NCBI RefSeq assembly: GCF_000576555.1
Contig: NZ_CP007144.1
Span: forward strand, 62,001-126,000
Reading direction: 5' to 3'
DNA from: Hymenobacter swuensis DY53
GTDB taxonomy: Bacteria; Bacteroidota; Bacteroidia; Cytophagales; Hymenobacteraceae
Length of the DNA: 64,000 bases
The translations under genes and the position numbers were made by a program. Every line of letters begins with the position of its first letter. Position 1 is the first letter of the stretch. Below, piece after piece: positions 16,572 through 26,295 of the stretch. The notes beneath the pieces are model-generated. The model searched no databases, was not told the DNA's origin, and saw only the letters and a list, made by a program, of their open reading frames with translations.

Positions 16572-17726
16572 TTATTCCTCCTCCTCGGCGTTTTTCATCT
16601 TGGCCAGCAGCGAGTACGCGCCGTCGGTGACGAAGGTGGTAGAAGCCGGCAGGTCGGCGGGCAGGGTGACTTCGGTAAAGCCGTCCTCACTGCGGCCAGT
16701 GGGCAGCGCCACCAGGCGGTAGCGGCCCGCGGCCTCGGCCACGAAGCCGTACGTTTGGCCCTCGAAGCGCACCAGCGCCGCGTTGGGCAAGGCCGTCACG
16801 TCGGCGCGGCCGGTTTCGATGGTGGCCCGCACGTAGAGGCCCGGCAGCAGGGCCGGGTCGTTCTCCTTATCCAGGTGGCCATGCACGCGTACCGTGCGGT
16901 CGGCGCCGATAGCCTGGGCAATGAGGTATACCCGGGCCGTGCGCTCCTGGCTGCCATTGACCGAGTCGCTGGGCAGGCTGAAGCGGATAAGCTGGCCCTT
17001 CTGCAGCTTGCGCACGTCCTTCTCAAACACGGTCAGCTCGACGTGCAGGTGCTCGGGGTCCACGATTTCAAACAGCGTTTCCGTTGCCGTCACGCTCTGG
17101 CCCACGGTCACGTTCACCGTCTTCACGAAGCCCGCCCGCGGGGCGCGCAACGTGGCCGTGCTCACCATGCGCCCGCCCATGGGCAAACCCGCCAGCCGCA
17201 GCCGAGCGGCCTGGGCCGCCGTTTGCACGCGCAGGGCGTTGTAGTCGGCCAGGGCCCGCTGGTAGTTTTTCTGGGGGGCCACTTCCTGCTCGTACAGCTC
17301 TTTCTGGCGGGCCAGCTCGGCGCGGGCGTATTCGAGGCGGGCGCGGGTTTCGAGGTAATCCTGCTGGAGCTGCACGAAGTCAGGGTTGCGGATGACGGCC
17401 AGCGCCTGGCCCTTGCTGACCCGCGTGCCTTGCAGCAGCGTGGTGCTTTCCACGAAGCCGCCCAGCGGAGCGGTGATGGCCACCGAGCTTTCCGGCGGCA
17501 CGTCCAGGGTGCCCGTCACGGCCAGGCCGGTGCCCATGGGCCGGGTGCTGACGCGGCCGGTTGCAAGCCCGCCAGCCTGCTGTTCGGCAGGCGAAAGGGT
17601 CACTAGATCCGGGTCGGCTTCGGCGGCCGTTGCTTCCGTTGCGGTGGGAGCCGCTTCTTTGGGTTTGGAGTCACAGCCGGCCAGGGAGAAGCCCACCAGC
17701 AGCACTAAAAAGAGAGGATTGCGCAT
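16572..17726 (-). CDS. RND efflux periplasmic adaptor, CzcB/CusB type
   Basis: A 384-residue membrane-fusion protein. Signal and lipobox SLAGC anchor it at Cys18. Order of parts: lipoyl half (PLGGFVESTTLLQGTRVSKGQ), alpha hairpin coiled coil at about 115-175, second lipoyl half, then beta barrel and membrane-proximal domains. It links the RND pump encoded immediately upstream (17751-22199, 24 bases away) to the outer-membrane channel that here is part of the same polypeptide as the pump. Metal specificity is inferred from neighbours. Confidence 0.92.
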   Translation of the reverse strand: MRNPLFLVLLVGFSLAGCDSKPKEAAPTATEATAAEADPDLVTLSPAEQQAGGLATGRVSTRPMGTGLAVTGTLDVPPESSVAITAPLGGFVESTTLLQGTRVSKGQALAVIRNPDFVQLQQDYLETRARLEYARAELARQKELYEQEVAPQKNYQRALADYNALRVQTAAQAARLRLAGLPMGGRMVSTATLRAPRAGFVKTVNVTVGQSVTATETLFEIVDPEHLHVELTVFEKDVRKLQKGQLIRFSLPSDSVNGSQERTARVYLIAQAIGADRTVRVHGHLDKENDPALLPGLYVRATIETGRADVTALPNAALVRFEGQTYGFVAEAAGRYRLVALPTGRSEDGFTEVTLPADLPASTTFVTDGAYSLLAKMKNAEEEE

Positions 17727-17750
17727 CAGATAAGTCAGCGGAGGAAAATA

Positions 17751-20700
17751 CTACTGCGCGGCGGTGCCGAGCAGGTAGTCGAGTTCGATGATGGTTTGAT
17801 TGTGGGCCAGCAGGGCATCCAGGTAGGCGGTGCGCAGCCGCAGCGTCCGGTCCAGGTTGAGCAGGTACTCAGAGTAGCCCATCTCACCGGCTTTGAAGGC
17901 GCGCGTACTCAGGCGCACGATGACGGTCGCCTGGGGCAGGCCGGTCTGCTCGTAGAACTGCACCCGCTCGGTCAGCTCCTGGCGCTGCAGCTGCAGCTCT
18001 TCTATCCGGGCAACCAGCTCGTTCTGATAGCGCTGGGCCTGGGTTTGAGCCACCTGTTCTTGCAGGCGAGCCGCTTCCACCCGGGCTTTTTGCGGTTTGC
18101 GGTACAGCGGCAGCGCCACCCCAGCCGTTACGCCCTGGAACCGGTCGGAGCCACTGTAGTAGCGCTCCGGGCCGCCCACACCCCCCACCGTCTGGGGGCC
18201 AATCAGGCTTTGATTGAAGTAGCCGAGCGTGAAGCTGGGCAGCCCCTGGGCCTGCTCGGCACGGGTCGTGGCCTGCCGCTCGCGCACCTGCTGCTGGAGC
18301 ACCAGCCCCTGGGCGTTTTGGGCCAGCAAGGCAGTATCGGCACCAACCGGCGGGACGAGGGCCGCGGTGAGCGGCCGCAGGACGCTGTCGGTTAGGGCCA
18401 CGGCGGTAGGTTGCTGCAACAGGGCTTGCAGCTGGCGCCGGGCCACGGCATACTCGGTGCGGGCCTGCCGGAGCAGAGCCTGCGTTTCACCCTGCTGCAC
18501 CAGCGCGGTGGCAGGCTCCAGGCGGGCCACCTCACCGGTTTTGAAGCGCAGATTCGCGGCCCGCAGAAACTCCGCGTAGATGCTGTCCTGCCCGCGCAGT
18601 ACCCGCAGGTGATGCCGCGCATAGACGGCCTGCTCGTAGCTCAGGCGCACCTGCCGTCGCAGCTCGGCCTGCACCTGGGTTAGCTCCAGCTCGCGGGTGG
18701 CAACCTGCGCGGCGGCCAGGCGGGCCTGGCTGCGGTACACGCCGGGCAGACTCAGCGGCTGGGTAATGCTGAGTTGATTGTCGCGGCGGTAGGAGTTGAA
18801 CTGGCCGTAGGTGCCCTGGATGGTAGTGCGCCCGAGCACGTCCACGGCCCCGCGGCGCACGGCCTGCTGGGCTTCGAGCGCGCCCCGGGCGGCCGTCACC
18901 GTGCCGTTGGCTTGCAGGGCCTGCGTGACGGCCTGCGTCGCCGAAAGCGGCGCCTGCTGCGCCCTGCCAGCCAAGGGCAACAGGCAGAGCAGTAAGAGCA
19001 GGCGGCCCAGGATTTTGTGCAGCGTGCGGGAGCTGCTTTCATTGGGCACCTCCTCTACTGCCTCATCTGGCATCGTCGGGTTCGGGGCGTTGCGTTCCGC
19101 CAGCGCGTAGAGCACGGGCAGCACCAGCAGCGTGAGCAGCGTGGCCGTGATGAGGCCCCCAATGACCACTGTGGCCAGGGGCCGCTGCACTTCCGAGCCG
19201 GCCGACGTGCTCAGGGCCATGGGCAGAAAGCCCAGCGAGGCCACCGTGGCCGTCATCAATACCGGCCGCAGGCGCACTTCGGCCCCGCGCCGGATGCGCT
19301 CCACCAGGTTTGTCACGCCTTCGGTTTTGAGTTGGTTGAAGTAGCCGATGAGCACGATGCCGTTGAGCACGGCCACCCCGAACAGGGCAATGAAGCCCAC
19401 GCCGGCCGAGATACTGAACGGCATGCCGCGCAGCCACAGCGCCAACACCCCGCCAATGGCAGAGAGCGGAATGGCCGTAAAAATCAGCACCGACTGCCTG
19501 AGGGAGCGGAAGGTGAAAAACAGCAGCACGAAAATCAAAAGCAGCGCCACCGGCACGGCCACCAGCAGGCGGTCGGTAGCCTGGCGCAGGTTCTCGAACT
19601 GCCCGCCGTAGGTGGCGTAGTAGCCCGGCGCAAACCGCAGCTGCTGGTCCACGCGGGCCTGCAGGTCCGTCACCACGCTTTCCACGTCGCGGCCCCGCAC
19701 GTTGAAGGCCATCGTGATGCGGCGCCTGGCGTCGTCGCGCTGAATCTGGTTGGGGCCGTCCACCAGGGCCACGGTGGCCACCTGTTCCAGCGGCACCTGG
19801 GTGCCGCCGGGAACGGCAATGAAGAGCTGTTTCACCGAGTTGATGTCCTGGCGCAGATCGGGCCGCAGGCGCAGCACCACGTCGAAGCGGCGCTCCTGCT
19901 CAAACACCTGCCCGGCGGTCTGGCCGGCGAAGGCCGTTTGCACCGTGCGGTTCACGTCCTCCACGTTGAGCCCGAACTGGGCCAGGCGGTTGCGGTCGAG
20001 CGTCACCACAATCTGGGGCAGGCCGGTCACCTCTTCGGCGTAGATGTCCACCGCGCCGGGGACTTTGCGGGCCAGCGCGGCGGCCTGCCGGGCGTAGCGG
20101 CTGAGCTGCTGCAGATCCTCGCCGTAGATTTTCATCACTACGTCCTGCTTGGCCCCGCTGCTGAGTTCGTTGAAGCGCATCTGAATGGGCTGCTGGAAGC
20201 TGAACGTGACGCCCGGAATGACGCTGACGGCCTCGGTCATCTTCTCGGCCAGCTCTTCCTGGGTCTTGGCCGAAGTCCACTTGCTTTTATCCTTTTCCAG
20301 TACCACCATCAGGTCGGCCGCTTCCACGGGCATGGGGTCGGTGGGAATTTCCGCCGACCCGACCTTGGCCACCACCTCCTTGACTTCCGGGAACTGCTGT
20401 AAGAGAATCCGCTCGGCCTGCTGGGTTTTGTTGGTCGTGTACTCCAAAGAGCTGCCCACCAGCGTGCGCATCTCGGCCGCAAAATCCCCCTCCGACAAAG
20501 TCGGGATAAACTCGCCGCCCAGCGTGCGGAACAGCAGCACCGCCCCTACCAGCAGGGCCACGGCCGTACCCAGCACCAGGGCCTTCGCCCGTAGCGCCCA
20601 CAGCAAAACCGGCTCGTAGCAGCGGGTGAAAAAGGCCATCATCCGGTCCGAGAAGTTCGCCTGATGCTGGGTGTTGCGGCTCAGGGCCAGCGCCGACATC

Positions 20701-22199
20701 ATCGGCACGTAGGTCAGGCTCAGAATAAAGGCCCCCAGAATGGCGAAGGCCACGGTCTGGGCCATGGGGCGGAACATCTTGCCCTCGGTGCCTACCAGCG
20801 CAAGCAGGGGCAGGTACACAATCAGGATGATGATTTCGCCGAAGGCGGCGGAGGAGCGGATTTTGGCGGCGGCCTGGTAGGTTTCCTCGTTCATCTGGTC
20901 CTGGCTGAGCCGGGCGGTGGCCGTGAGCGTGCCGCCGTGCAGGCGATGCACGATGGCCTCCACGATAATGACGGCCCCATCCACCACTAGCCCGAAGTCG
21001 ATAGCGCCCAACGAGAGCAGGTTGCCCGACACGCCGAACACGCGCATCAAGCTGATGGCAAACAGCATGGCCAGCGGAATCACCGAAGCCACCACCAGCC
21101 CGGCGCGCCAGTTGCCTAGAAACAGCACCAGCACCAGAATCACGATCAGCGCGCCCTCGGCCAGGTTCTTGGTGACGGTACCAATGGCGCGGCCCACCAG
21201 CTCGGAGCGGTCCAGGTACACGTCGACGATGACGCCCTTGGGCAGGGATTTTTGCACCGTCGTCATGCGCGCTTTCACGGCCTGAATCACCTCGTTGGCG
21301 TTAGCCCCTTTGAGCATGAGTACCACGCCGCCGGTTACTTCGCCCTGGCCGTTGCGGGTCATGGCGCCGTAGCGCACGGCCGAGCCCAGCTGCACCTGCG
21401 CCACGTCGCGTACCAGCACGGGCAGACCGGTGGCGGTTTTGCGCACCACTATGTTGCCCAGGTCGGCGGGGGTAGCTGCCAGGCCTTCGGTGCGGATGAA
21501 GTAGGCTTGGGGGTTGACGTCGAGGTAAGCGCCGCCAGTGTTCTGGTTGTTGCGCGCCACGGCCTGGTACACCTCGTCCACACTCACGCCCAGGGAGCGG
21601 AGCCGGGTGGGGTCGAGGGCAATTTCATACTGCTTGAGCAGGCCGCCGAACGAGGAAACATCGGCTACGCCGGGCGTACCCAGCAGCTGGCGGCGCACTA
21701 TCCAGTCCTGCATGGTGCGCAGCTCGCGGGCATCGTACTGCTTCTCGTAGCCGGGCGCGGGGCGCAGCACGTACTGATAAATCTCGCCCAGGCCGGTGCT
21801 CACCGGGGCCAGCGTGGGCCGCCCCACTCCTGGCGGAATCTGCTCTTCGGCTTCCCGCAGGCGCTCGGCAATCTGCTGGCGTCCCCAGTAAATGTCCACG
21901 TGGTCTTTGAAGACGATGGTGACCACCGACAGGCCGAAGCGCGAGAAGGAACGCACCTCTTCCAGGTCGGGAATGGTGGCCACGCTCTGCTCGACGGGAA
22001 ACGAGACGAGCCGCTCAATGTCGCTGGCGGCCAGCGAGGGCGCCACGGTGTACACCACCACCTGGTTGGTGGTGATGTCGGGCACCGCGTCGATGGGCAA
22101 GTGCTGGAGCGAGTAGCTGCCCCAGGCCACCAGGGACAGGGTCAGCAGCCCGATGATGAGCTTGTTGTGAATGGAAAAATGAATCAGCCGGTCGAACAT
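17751..22199 (-). CDS. CzcA/CusA-type RND metal pump fused to TolC-like channel
   Basis: A fusion of about 1480 residues. The first 1040 or so are a complete HME-RND pump: TM1 near residues 13-30, the TM4 proton-relay signature DFGLVVDGAVIIVE, and two large porter loops. After a linker and a new signal-like hydrophobic segment (LGRLLLLLCLLPLAGRAQ) comes a CzcC/TolC-like outer-membrane factor with paired coiled-coil hairpins. This arrangement is known in Bacteroidota. The ATG at 22199 matches the family start; the open frame allows an ATG at 22295. It is first of the pump genes and is followed by the adaptor. Confidence 0.93.
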   Translation of the reverse strand: MFDRLIHFSIHNKLIIGLLTLSLVAWGSYSLQHLPIDAVPDITTNQVVVYTVAPSLAASDIERLVSFPVEQSVATIPDLEEVRSFSRFGLSVVTIVFKDHVDIYWGRQQIAERLREAEEQIPPGVGRPTLAPVSTGLGEIYQYVLRPAPGYEKQYDARELRTMQDWIVRRQLLGTPGVADVSSFGGLLKQYEIALDPTRLRSLGVSVDEVYQAVARNNQNTGGAYLDVNPQAYFIRTEGLAATPADLGNIVVRKTATGLPVLVRDVAQVQLGSAVRYGAMTRNGQGEVTGGVVLMLKGANANEVIQAVKARMTTVQKSLPKGVIVDVYLDRSELVGRAIGTVTKNLAEGALIVILVLVLFLGNWRAGLVVASVIPLAMLFAISLMRVFGVSGNLLSLGAIDFGLVVDGAVIIVEAIVHRLHGGTLTATARLSQDQMNEETYQAAAKIRSSAAFGEIIILIVYLPLLALVGTEGKMFRPMAQTVAFAILGAFILSLTYVPMMSALALSRNTQHQANFSDRMMAFFTRCYEPVLLWALRAKALVLGTAVALLVGAVLLFRTLGGEFIPTLSEGDFAAEMRTLVGSSLEYTTNKTQQAERILLQQFPEVKEVVAKVGSAEIPTDPMPVEAADLMVVLEKDKSKWTSAKTQEELAEKMTEAVSVIPGVTFSFQQPIQMRFNELSSGAKQDVVMKIYGEDLQQLSRYARQAAALARKVPGAVDIYAEEVTGLPQIVVTLDRNRLAQFGLNVEDVNRTVQTAFAGQTAGQVFEQERRFDVVLRLRPDLRQDINSVKQLFIAVPGGTQVPLEQVATVALVDGPNQIQRDDARRRITMAFNVRGRDVESVVTDLQARVDQQLRFAPGYYATYGGQFENLRQATDRLLVAVPVALLLIFVLLFFTFRSLRQSVLIFTAIPLSAIGGVLALWLRGMPFSISAGVGFIALFGVAVLNGIVLIGYFNQLKTEGVTNLVERIRRGAEVRLRPVLMTATVASLGFLPMALSTSAGSEVQRPLATVVIGGLITATLLTLLVLPVLYALAERNAPNPTMPDEAVEEVPNESSSRTLHKILGRLLLLLCLLPLAGRAQQAPLSATQAVTQALQANGTVTAARGALEAQQAVRRGAVDVLGRTTIQGTYGQFNSYRRDNQLSITQPLSLPGVYRSQARLAAAQVATRELELTQVQAELRRQVRLSYEQAVYARHHLRVLRGQDSIYAEFLRAANLRFKTGEVARLEPATALVQQGETQALLRQARTEYAVARRQLQALLQQPTAVALTDSVLRPLTAALVPPVGADTALLAQNAQGLVLQQQVRERQATTRAEQAQGLPSFTLGYFNQSLIGPQTVGGVGGPERYYSGSDRFQGVTAGVALPLYRKPQKARVEAARLQEQVAQTQAQRYQNELVARIEELQLQRQELTERVQFYEQTGLPQATVIVRLSTRAFKAGEMGYSEYLLNLDRTLRLRTAYLDALLAHNQTIIELDYLLGTAAQ

Positions 22200-22377
22200 C
22201 CGCTGCGTGGGGGTTAGGTCTAACGCTTCCGTGAAACCCTGCGGCGCGGCAGCCCCAGCCCGGTGGGCGGGAGCGGCGGCGACTTGACCCGGCATGGTGC
22301 GAAACGCACGAATGGGGCAGCTGGAGCGCACACGGCGCCCGGCTACCCGGCGGGATCAGCAGGAAAAAGGAGAAGAA

Positions 22378-22710
22378 TTAGGCCCGCGGTGGCTGCCACA
22401 CGGCAGCGGCTATCCGCGTCGAGGCGGCCACGACCAACGGAACGTGGCGGGGACCGGCGGCCCACTGCGCGGACCCGGGGAAGACCAGCGGCGCGGCCCC
22501 GACAAAGCTGACGACGGCCCCGGCGCAGCAATGGCACTGACACAGCGGCGAGCACCAATTCCCGAAGGCGTTGCGGCCACAGTCGGAATGCGGGGTGGCG
22601 CTAATGCTCGTTTGCGCTGGCTCCGCACACGTCGGCACCTCATCGTCGGCACAGGGCAGACACGAAAGGCAGGCGAGGTACAAGGCAAACAGCAAAGCAA
22701 ACAGGCGCAT
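22378..22710 (-). CDS. small Cys/His-rich secreted protein, DUF6660-like
   Basis: A 110-residue protein with an N-terminal signal (residues 1-20) and a cysteine cluster SPLCQCHCCAG, plus HSDC. Proteins of this shape commonly precede CzcA-type operons in Bacteroidota, which suggests periplasmic metal binding or sensing. It lies upstream of the pump gene on the same strand with a 178-base gap, so it may be first in the efflux operon. The C-terminal half lacks the expected pattern and may be frame-shifted or divergent. Confidence 0.7.
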   Translation of the reverse strand: MRLFALLFALYLACLSCLPCADDEVPTCAEPAQTSISATPHSDCGRNAFGNWCSPLCQCHCCAGAVVSFVGAAPLVFPGSAQWAAGPRHVPLVVAASTRIAAAVWQPPRA

Positions 22711-22898
22711 CGGGAGCAAAGGTAGGCATGTTCCGCGAGGGCGGCGCGGTGTGAACGGCGGAGGGTGGGAATGGGTTCGGAGTGAGGCATTTATCCTATC
22801 TTGCGCTCAGCCAGGGGCCGGAACTTCCGCTACTTGATATGCACCGGTCCATACCAGTTACTATACGTTCTCCTAAATTGTCTCTTTTCTCATTTGCT

Positions 22899-23405
22899 AT
22901 GCGTCTACTACTATTCGCTTTTTACCTGGGTTCTATTCTGCTGGATGCCTTCCTGAGCTGTTCCGGCTCCGGTACGCCGGCTCCCGAAAAATCTATGCGG
23001 TTTACGCTGGATGGGACGGAGTATGATGCATCCGCCAATCTTAGCGGAAGGACAAGAAATGATAGCATCATGGTGGGTACTTACGCCCCTCAATCGGCCC
23101 CAGCGCCTTCCCTCGGCATCGATTTACGGTTCCCGAAGGCGGTAGGCACCTACAATCTGGCCGTGCCTGCGGCAGGTAGCGCGACTCTCACCACGTATGT
23201 GTACGGGGCCAATACTCAAAGCACTGTTACGGAAAAATACTACGCCGGAACCAAGGCCGGGACGGTGTACGGCAGCGGCACCGTGACGGTCGATAGCTAC
23301 ACTGAAGGCACCGTGACCGGCACGTTCAGCTTTACGGCGCAGCACCTTGGTTCCGGGGTCACCAAAATCATTTCCGGCGGCAGGTTCAGCGTACAGGTAC
23401 AGTAA
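22899..23405 (+). CDS. lipoprotein, DUF6252-like
   Basis: A 168-residue lipoprotein: hydrophobic signal residues 1-20 and FLSC lipobox with Cys21. The mature part is beta-rich and ends GTVTGTFSFTAQ then ISGGRFSVQ, the same closing pattern as the lipoprotein at 10686. The ATG at 22899 begins the signal peptide; a longer frame from 22782 is unlikely. Monocistronic, followed by a strong terminator. Role unknown. Confidence 0.75.
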   Translation: MRLLLFAFYLGSILLDAFLSCSGSGTPAPEKSMRFTLDGTEYDASANLSGRTRNDSIMVGTYAPQSAPAPSLGIDLRFPKAVGTYNLAVPAAGSATLTTYVYGANTQSTVTEKYYAGTKAGTVYGSGTVTVDSYTEGTVTGTFSFTAQHLGSGVTKIISGGRFSVQVQ

Positions 23406-23420
23406 CCAACTGCCATGCAG

Positions 23421-23465
23421 CACAAAAAGCCCGTATTGCCTGACTGGAAGTGCGGGCTTTTTGTG
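23421..23465 (+). terminator. intrinsic terminator after lipoprotein gene
   Basis: Stem CACAAAAAGCCCG / CGGGCTTTTTGTG with a 19-base loop, 16 bases after the stop codon at 23405. The A-run and T-run are part of the stem, so it can act on both strands. Confidence 0.85.
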
Positions 23466-23483
23466 GCAAGCAGGGTGGGTAGC

Positions 23484-23761
23484 ACAGATCCTGTACCTGC
23501 GCCTCGGGGGCTTCGCGCATGATGACTGGCAGGCCGTGGTCGCGGGCCGGGGCGGTGGGGTACTTCTCGCTGCGGCCGATGATTTCGCTGTTAGCAGCCA
23601 CATGGTTGCAACCGTACTGGCCGGCGGTGAAGAACGACTCGAAGCGCTGGGGCGGGCAGTGGGCGTTGATGCGCTGGATACCGTTCTCGCAGTTGGCTTT
23701 GCTGGTGTAGCCTTCGCCGGACTGGACAATCTCGCTGTTATCGGCGCGCAGGCGGTGCGCC
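23484..23761 (-). pseudogene. YegP/DUF1508 remnant
   Basis: On the - strand the frame reads DNSEIVQSGEGYTSKANCENG, then FESFFTAGQYG, then ANSEIIGRSEKYPTAPARDHG. These are the two DUF1508 (YegP-like) repeats. An in-frame TAG lies directly before the first repeat and no start codon is available, so the gene has lost its 5' end. It overlaps the promoter region of the Crp-like gene at 23800. Confidence 0.7.
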
Positions 23762-23799
23762 TAGTGGCGAGAATCCGCTGCTACCCCTACCTTTCAGGC

Positions 23800-24384
23800 A
23801 TGGAGTTACCTGTGGCGTACCAGTTGCTGCGCACCCACCTACAGGCGCGGGTGCGCCTTTCTGACGACGACTTTGCCGTCTTCCAGCAGTATCTGCAGCC
23901 CCTGACGTTGCGCAAACGGCAGCACCTGTTGCAGGCCGGGGAGCCCTGCACGCACCTGGCCTTCGTAACCCAGGGCTGCCTGCGCTGCTACTCGCTTAAT
24001 GCCCAGGGCCAGGAGCACACGTTGCAGTTTGCCCCGGAAGACTGGTGGGTGTCGGATATGTACAGCCTGCTGACCCAGCAGCCCAGCGCCCTGCACATCG
24101 ACGCGCTGGAAGACGCGCAGGTGCTGCTGCTGGCGCAGGCAGATATGGAAACTGTTTACGCGCGCTTTCCGGTATTTGAGCGGTATTTCCGGCTGCTGAT
24201 GCAAAGTCGCTTCGTGGCCCTGCAGGAGCGGGTCAACGCCGCGCTGAGCCAGTCGGCGGGAGAGAAGTACCAGCACTTTCTGCGCAAATACCCCGGCATT
24301 GCCCAACGCGTGCCCCAGCACTTCATTGCTTCCTACCTGGGCATCACGCCCGAGTCGCTGAGCCGCGTGCGGCGGCAGCTATAG
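23800..24384 (+). CDS. Crp/Fnr-family transcription regulator
   Basis: A 194-residue regulator with a cyclic-nucleotide-binding-like fold at residues 20-120 (LLQAGEPCTHLAFVTQGCLR, then LQFAPEDWW) and a short C-terminal helix-turn-helix ending YLGITPESLSRVRRQL. The ligand-binding residues for cAMP are not obvious. The ATG at 23800 follows TACCTTTC, a possible -7 box. A second Crp/Fnr gene of the same subfamily lies at 27941; both may control the metabolic genes between and after them. Confidence 0.9.
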   Translation: MELPVAYQLLRTHLQARVRLSDDDFAVFQQYLQPLTLRKRQHLLQAGEPCTHLAFVTQGCLRCYSLNAQGQEHTLQFAPEDWWVSDMYSLLTQQPSALHIDALEDAQVLLLAQADMETVYARFPVFERYFRLLMQSRFVALQERVNAALSQSAGEKYQHFLRKYPGIAQRVPQHFIASYLGITPESLSRVRRQL

Positions 24385-24413
24385 GGCAACAGCGTACTTA
24401 CTGTAATGGTGCC

Positions 24414-24629
24414 TTACGGCTTGTACTGGTGAATGGACTGCCCCACCAGCTTCCATTGGCCGCCTACCTTTTCCAGCATTCGCACTTCGTGCGAGTAGGT
24501 TTTCTGCCCGTTTTTGGCCGTTGATTCTTCTTCGTGGCTTACCCAGGCGGTGCTGCCCGCACTGTGCATCCTATAGTTTGAATTAACGGCCCTTCCCCCC
24601 TGCCCCATGCCGGGCGAGGGTTCCAGCAT
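24414..24629 (-). pseudogene. 3' remnant of an NTF2/SnoaL-like gene
   Basis: The frame ends with TYSHEVRMLEKVGGQWKLVG, the usual last strand of DUF4440/NTF2-like proteins, and includes AWVSHEEES. Only about 55 to 70 residues are left and the upstream part has no continuation, so it appears truncated. It is convergent with the Crp gene at 23800. Confidence 0.5.
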
Positions 24630-24735
24630 GCGCGCCGGGCCGACACGTTCTTATCCTAGGATAATGCCCAGGGCCGGCCAGCGGGGGACCTTTGTCTTAC
24701 TCTTTCACCCCGAAAGAACAGACAGCCTCCGACTC

Positions 24736-25275
24736 ATGAACAAGATCCTGCTTCCCCTCGCCCTGCTGGCCGCTTCCCTGACCGCCGCGGCGCAGGCTCC
24801 CGCCACGAAACCTGCCGCCGCCAGGCCCGCCACGAAAGTCGGCGACCCGGTGGCTCGACACCTGAAAACCTTCGATGAGTTGGATTACGACGTGTTCAGC
24901 AACGAGAAGTGGAACCGCCTGCACGAGAGCCACGCCCCGAACATCCTGGTGCACTGGCCCGACGGCCACACCACCACCGGCATCGAGCGCCACATCACGG
25001 ACCTGAAGGCCATGTTCGTGTACGCCCCCGACACGGAAATCAAGCAGCACCCGCTCAAGCTGGGTCAGGGCAACCTCACGGCCGTGGGCGGCGTGATGAC
25101 CGGCACCTTTACCAAGCCCATGCCCACCGGCGACGGCAAGTTCATTCAGCCCACGGGCAAGAAGTTCAAGCTGCCCATGGCCACGATTGGGGTGTGGAAA
25201 GCCGGCGTGATGGTGGAGGAATACCTCTACTGGGACAACCAGTCCTACCTGCAGCAACTCGGGCTGGCCAAGTAG
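24736..25275 (+). CDS. secreted SnoaL-like/ester cyclase-fold protein
   Basis: A 179-residue protein with a signal peptide (residues 1-19, cleavage after AAAQA) and an NTF2-like SnoaL fold. The stretch KLGQGNLTAVGGVMTGTF then KPTGKKFKLPM-like and IGVWKAGVMVEEYLYWDNQ is typical of secreted ester-cyclase family proteins. Activity is unknown. It begins a + cluster with the VOC and esterase genes (gaps of 31 and 41 bases), suggesting one transcript. Confidence 0.82.
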   Translation: MNKILLPLALLAASLTAAAQAPATKPAAARPATKVGDPVARHLKTFDELDYDVFSNEKWNRLHESHAPNILVHWPDGHTTTGIERHITDLKAMFVYAPDTEIKQHPLKLGQGNLTAVGGVMTGTFTKPMPTGDGKFIQPTGKKFKLPMATIGVWKAGVMVEEYLYWDNQSYLQQLGLAK

Positions 25276-25306
25276 TTTCTGTTCCTGTTTTTTGCCTTCT
25301 AACGCT

Positions 25307-26254
25307 ATGACGGCCAAGCTGCTTCCGTATTCCTCGCTGCCTGCCGAGCGCATCGGCAGGCACGCCCCGGCCCGCCTGCCGGCAACCATTCGTCTGGGCA
25401 CGGTACACCTAACGGTGGCCGACTTGGCCCGTTCCCTGGCGTTTTACGAGTCGGTGCTGGGCTTCCGGGTGCTGGCTCGCACCGGGGCTGCCGCCGGCCA
25501 GTCCGCCACGGCGGCCCTTGGCGTGGCCGGCAGCGACGAGGCGCTGGTGCAGCTACACGAGCAGCCGGGGGCCCGGCCGGTACCCGCGCGCGGCCGGCTG
25601 GGCATCTACCACCTAGCGGTATTGCTGCCCACGCGGGCCGACCTGGGCGGGTTCCTGCGTCACGCCCGGGGCCGGGGGCTGCACGTGGGTTCCTCCGACC
25701 ATAAGTACAGCGAGGCCACCTATATCACCGACCCCGACGGCTTCACGGTTGAGGTGTACCGCGACCGGTCCCGCGCCGAGTGGCAGGTGAGCGAGCAGGG
25801 CGAAGTGCAGTCGGCGCTGGACACGCTGGATGTGGCGGGCGTGCTGGCCGCGGCCGGCGACGCGCCCTGGCAAGGTTTGCCGGCGGGCACCACCATCGGC
25901 CACCTGCACTTTTATACTGGAAGCCTGCCCGACGCGGCGGCCTTCTATCACTCGGCCCTGGGCTTTGATATTGAGACCTGGAGCTTGTCGGGGGCGCTGT
26001 TCGTGGGGGCCGGCGGCTACCATCACCATTTGGGGCTGAACGTATGGGCCGCCGGCTCGCCCGTCGCCACCGAGGCCGATGCCCGCCTGCTGCGCTGGGA
26101 GCTGTGGCTACCCGATGCCGGCTCCCGCGACGCGGCTGCCGCCCGCCTGCAAGCCGCCGGCTATGCCGTGGACCCGACGCCCGACGGACCAATAGCCACC
26201 GACCCCTGGGGCATTCGGGTGCTGCTGCGTGCCGCAGCGCCGGGCCAGGCGTAA
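25307..26254 (+). CDS. VOC-family protein, two-domain (CatE/glyoxalase-like)
   Basis: A 315-residue protein with two vicinal-oxygen-chelate modules: one at about 30-160 (LGTVHLTVADLARSLAFYE, metal ligands near His and Glu in VEVYRDR) and one at about 185-305 (IGHLHFYTGSLPDAAAFYH, then HHHLGLN). The arrangement is that of CatE-like catechol dioxygenases and related ring-cleaving enzymes. The substrate cannot be assigned. ATG 25307 is preferred to the upstream TTG at 25292. Confidence 0.88.
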   Translation: MTAKLLPYSSLPAERIGRHAPARLPATIRLGTVHLTVADLARSLAFYESVLGFRVLARTGAAAGQSATAALGVAGSDEALVQLHEQPGARPVPARGRLGIYHLAVLLPTRADLGGFLRHARGRGLHVGSSDHKYSEATYITDPDGFTVEVYRDRSRAEWQVSEQGEVQSALDTLDVAGVLAAAGDAPWQGLPAGTTIGHLHFYTGSLPDAAAFYHSALGFDIETWSLSGALFVGAGGYHHHLGLNVWAAGSPVATEADARLLRWELWLPDAGSRDAAAARLQAAGYAVDPTPDGPIATDPWGIRVLLRAAAPGQA

Positions 26255-26295
26255 GCTGGGGCCGGCCATTCTCCGCTCTTTTTCCAACTACCTCC

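Noticed and set aside
19017..20402. Long + strand open frames opposite the RND pump
   Set aside because: Shadow frames with His/Gln/Arg-rich composition typical of antisense to GC-rich coding sequence.
22294..22725. 143-codon + strand frame
   Set aside because: Antisense to the DUF6660-like gene; Arg/Gly-rich with no protein-like pattern.
23124..23729. 201-codon - strand frame
   Set aside because: Ser/Pro-rich out-of-frame reading of the YegP remnant and the lipoprotein gene.
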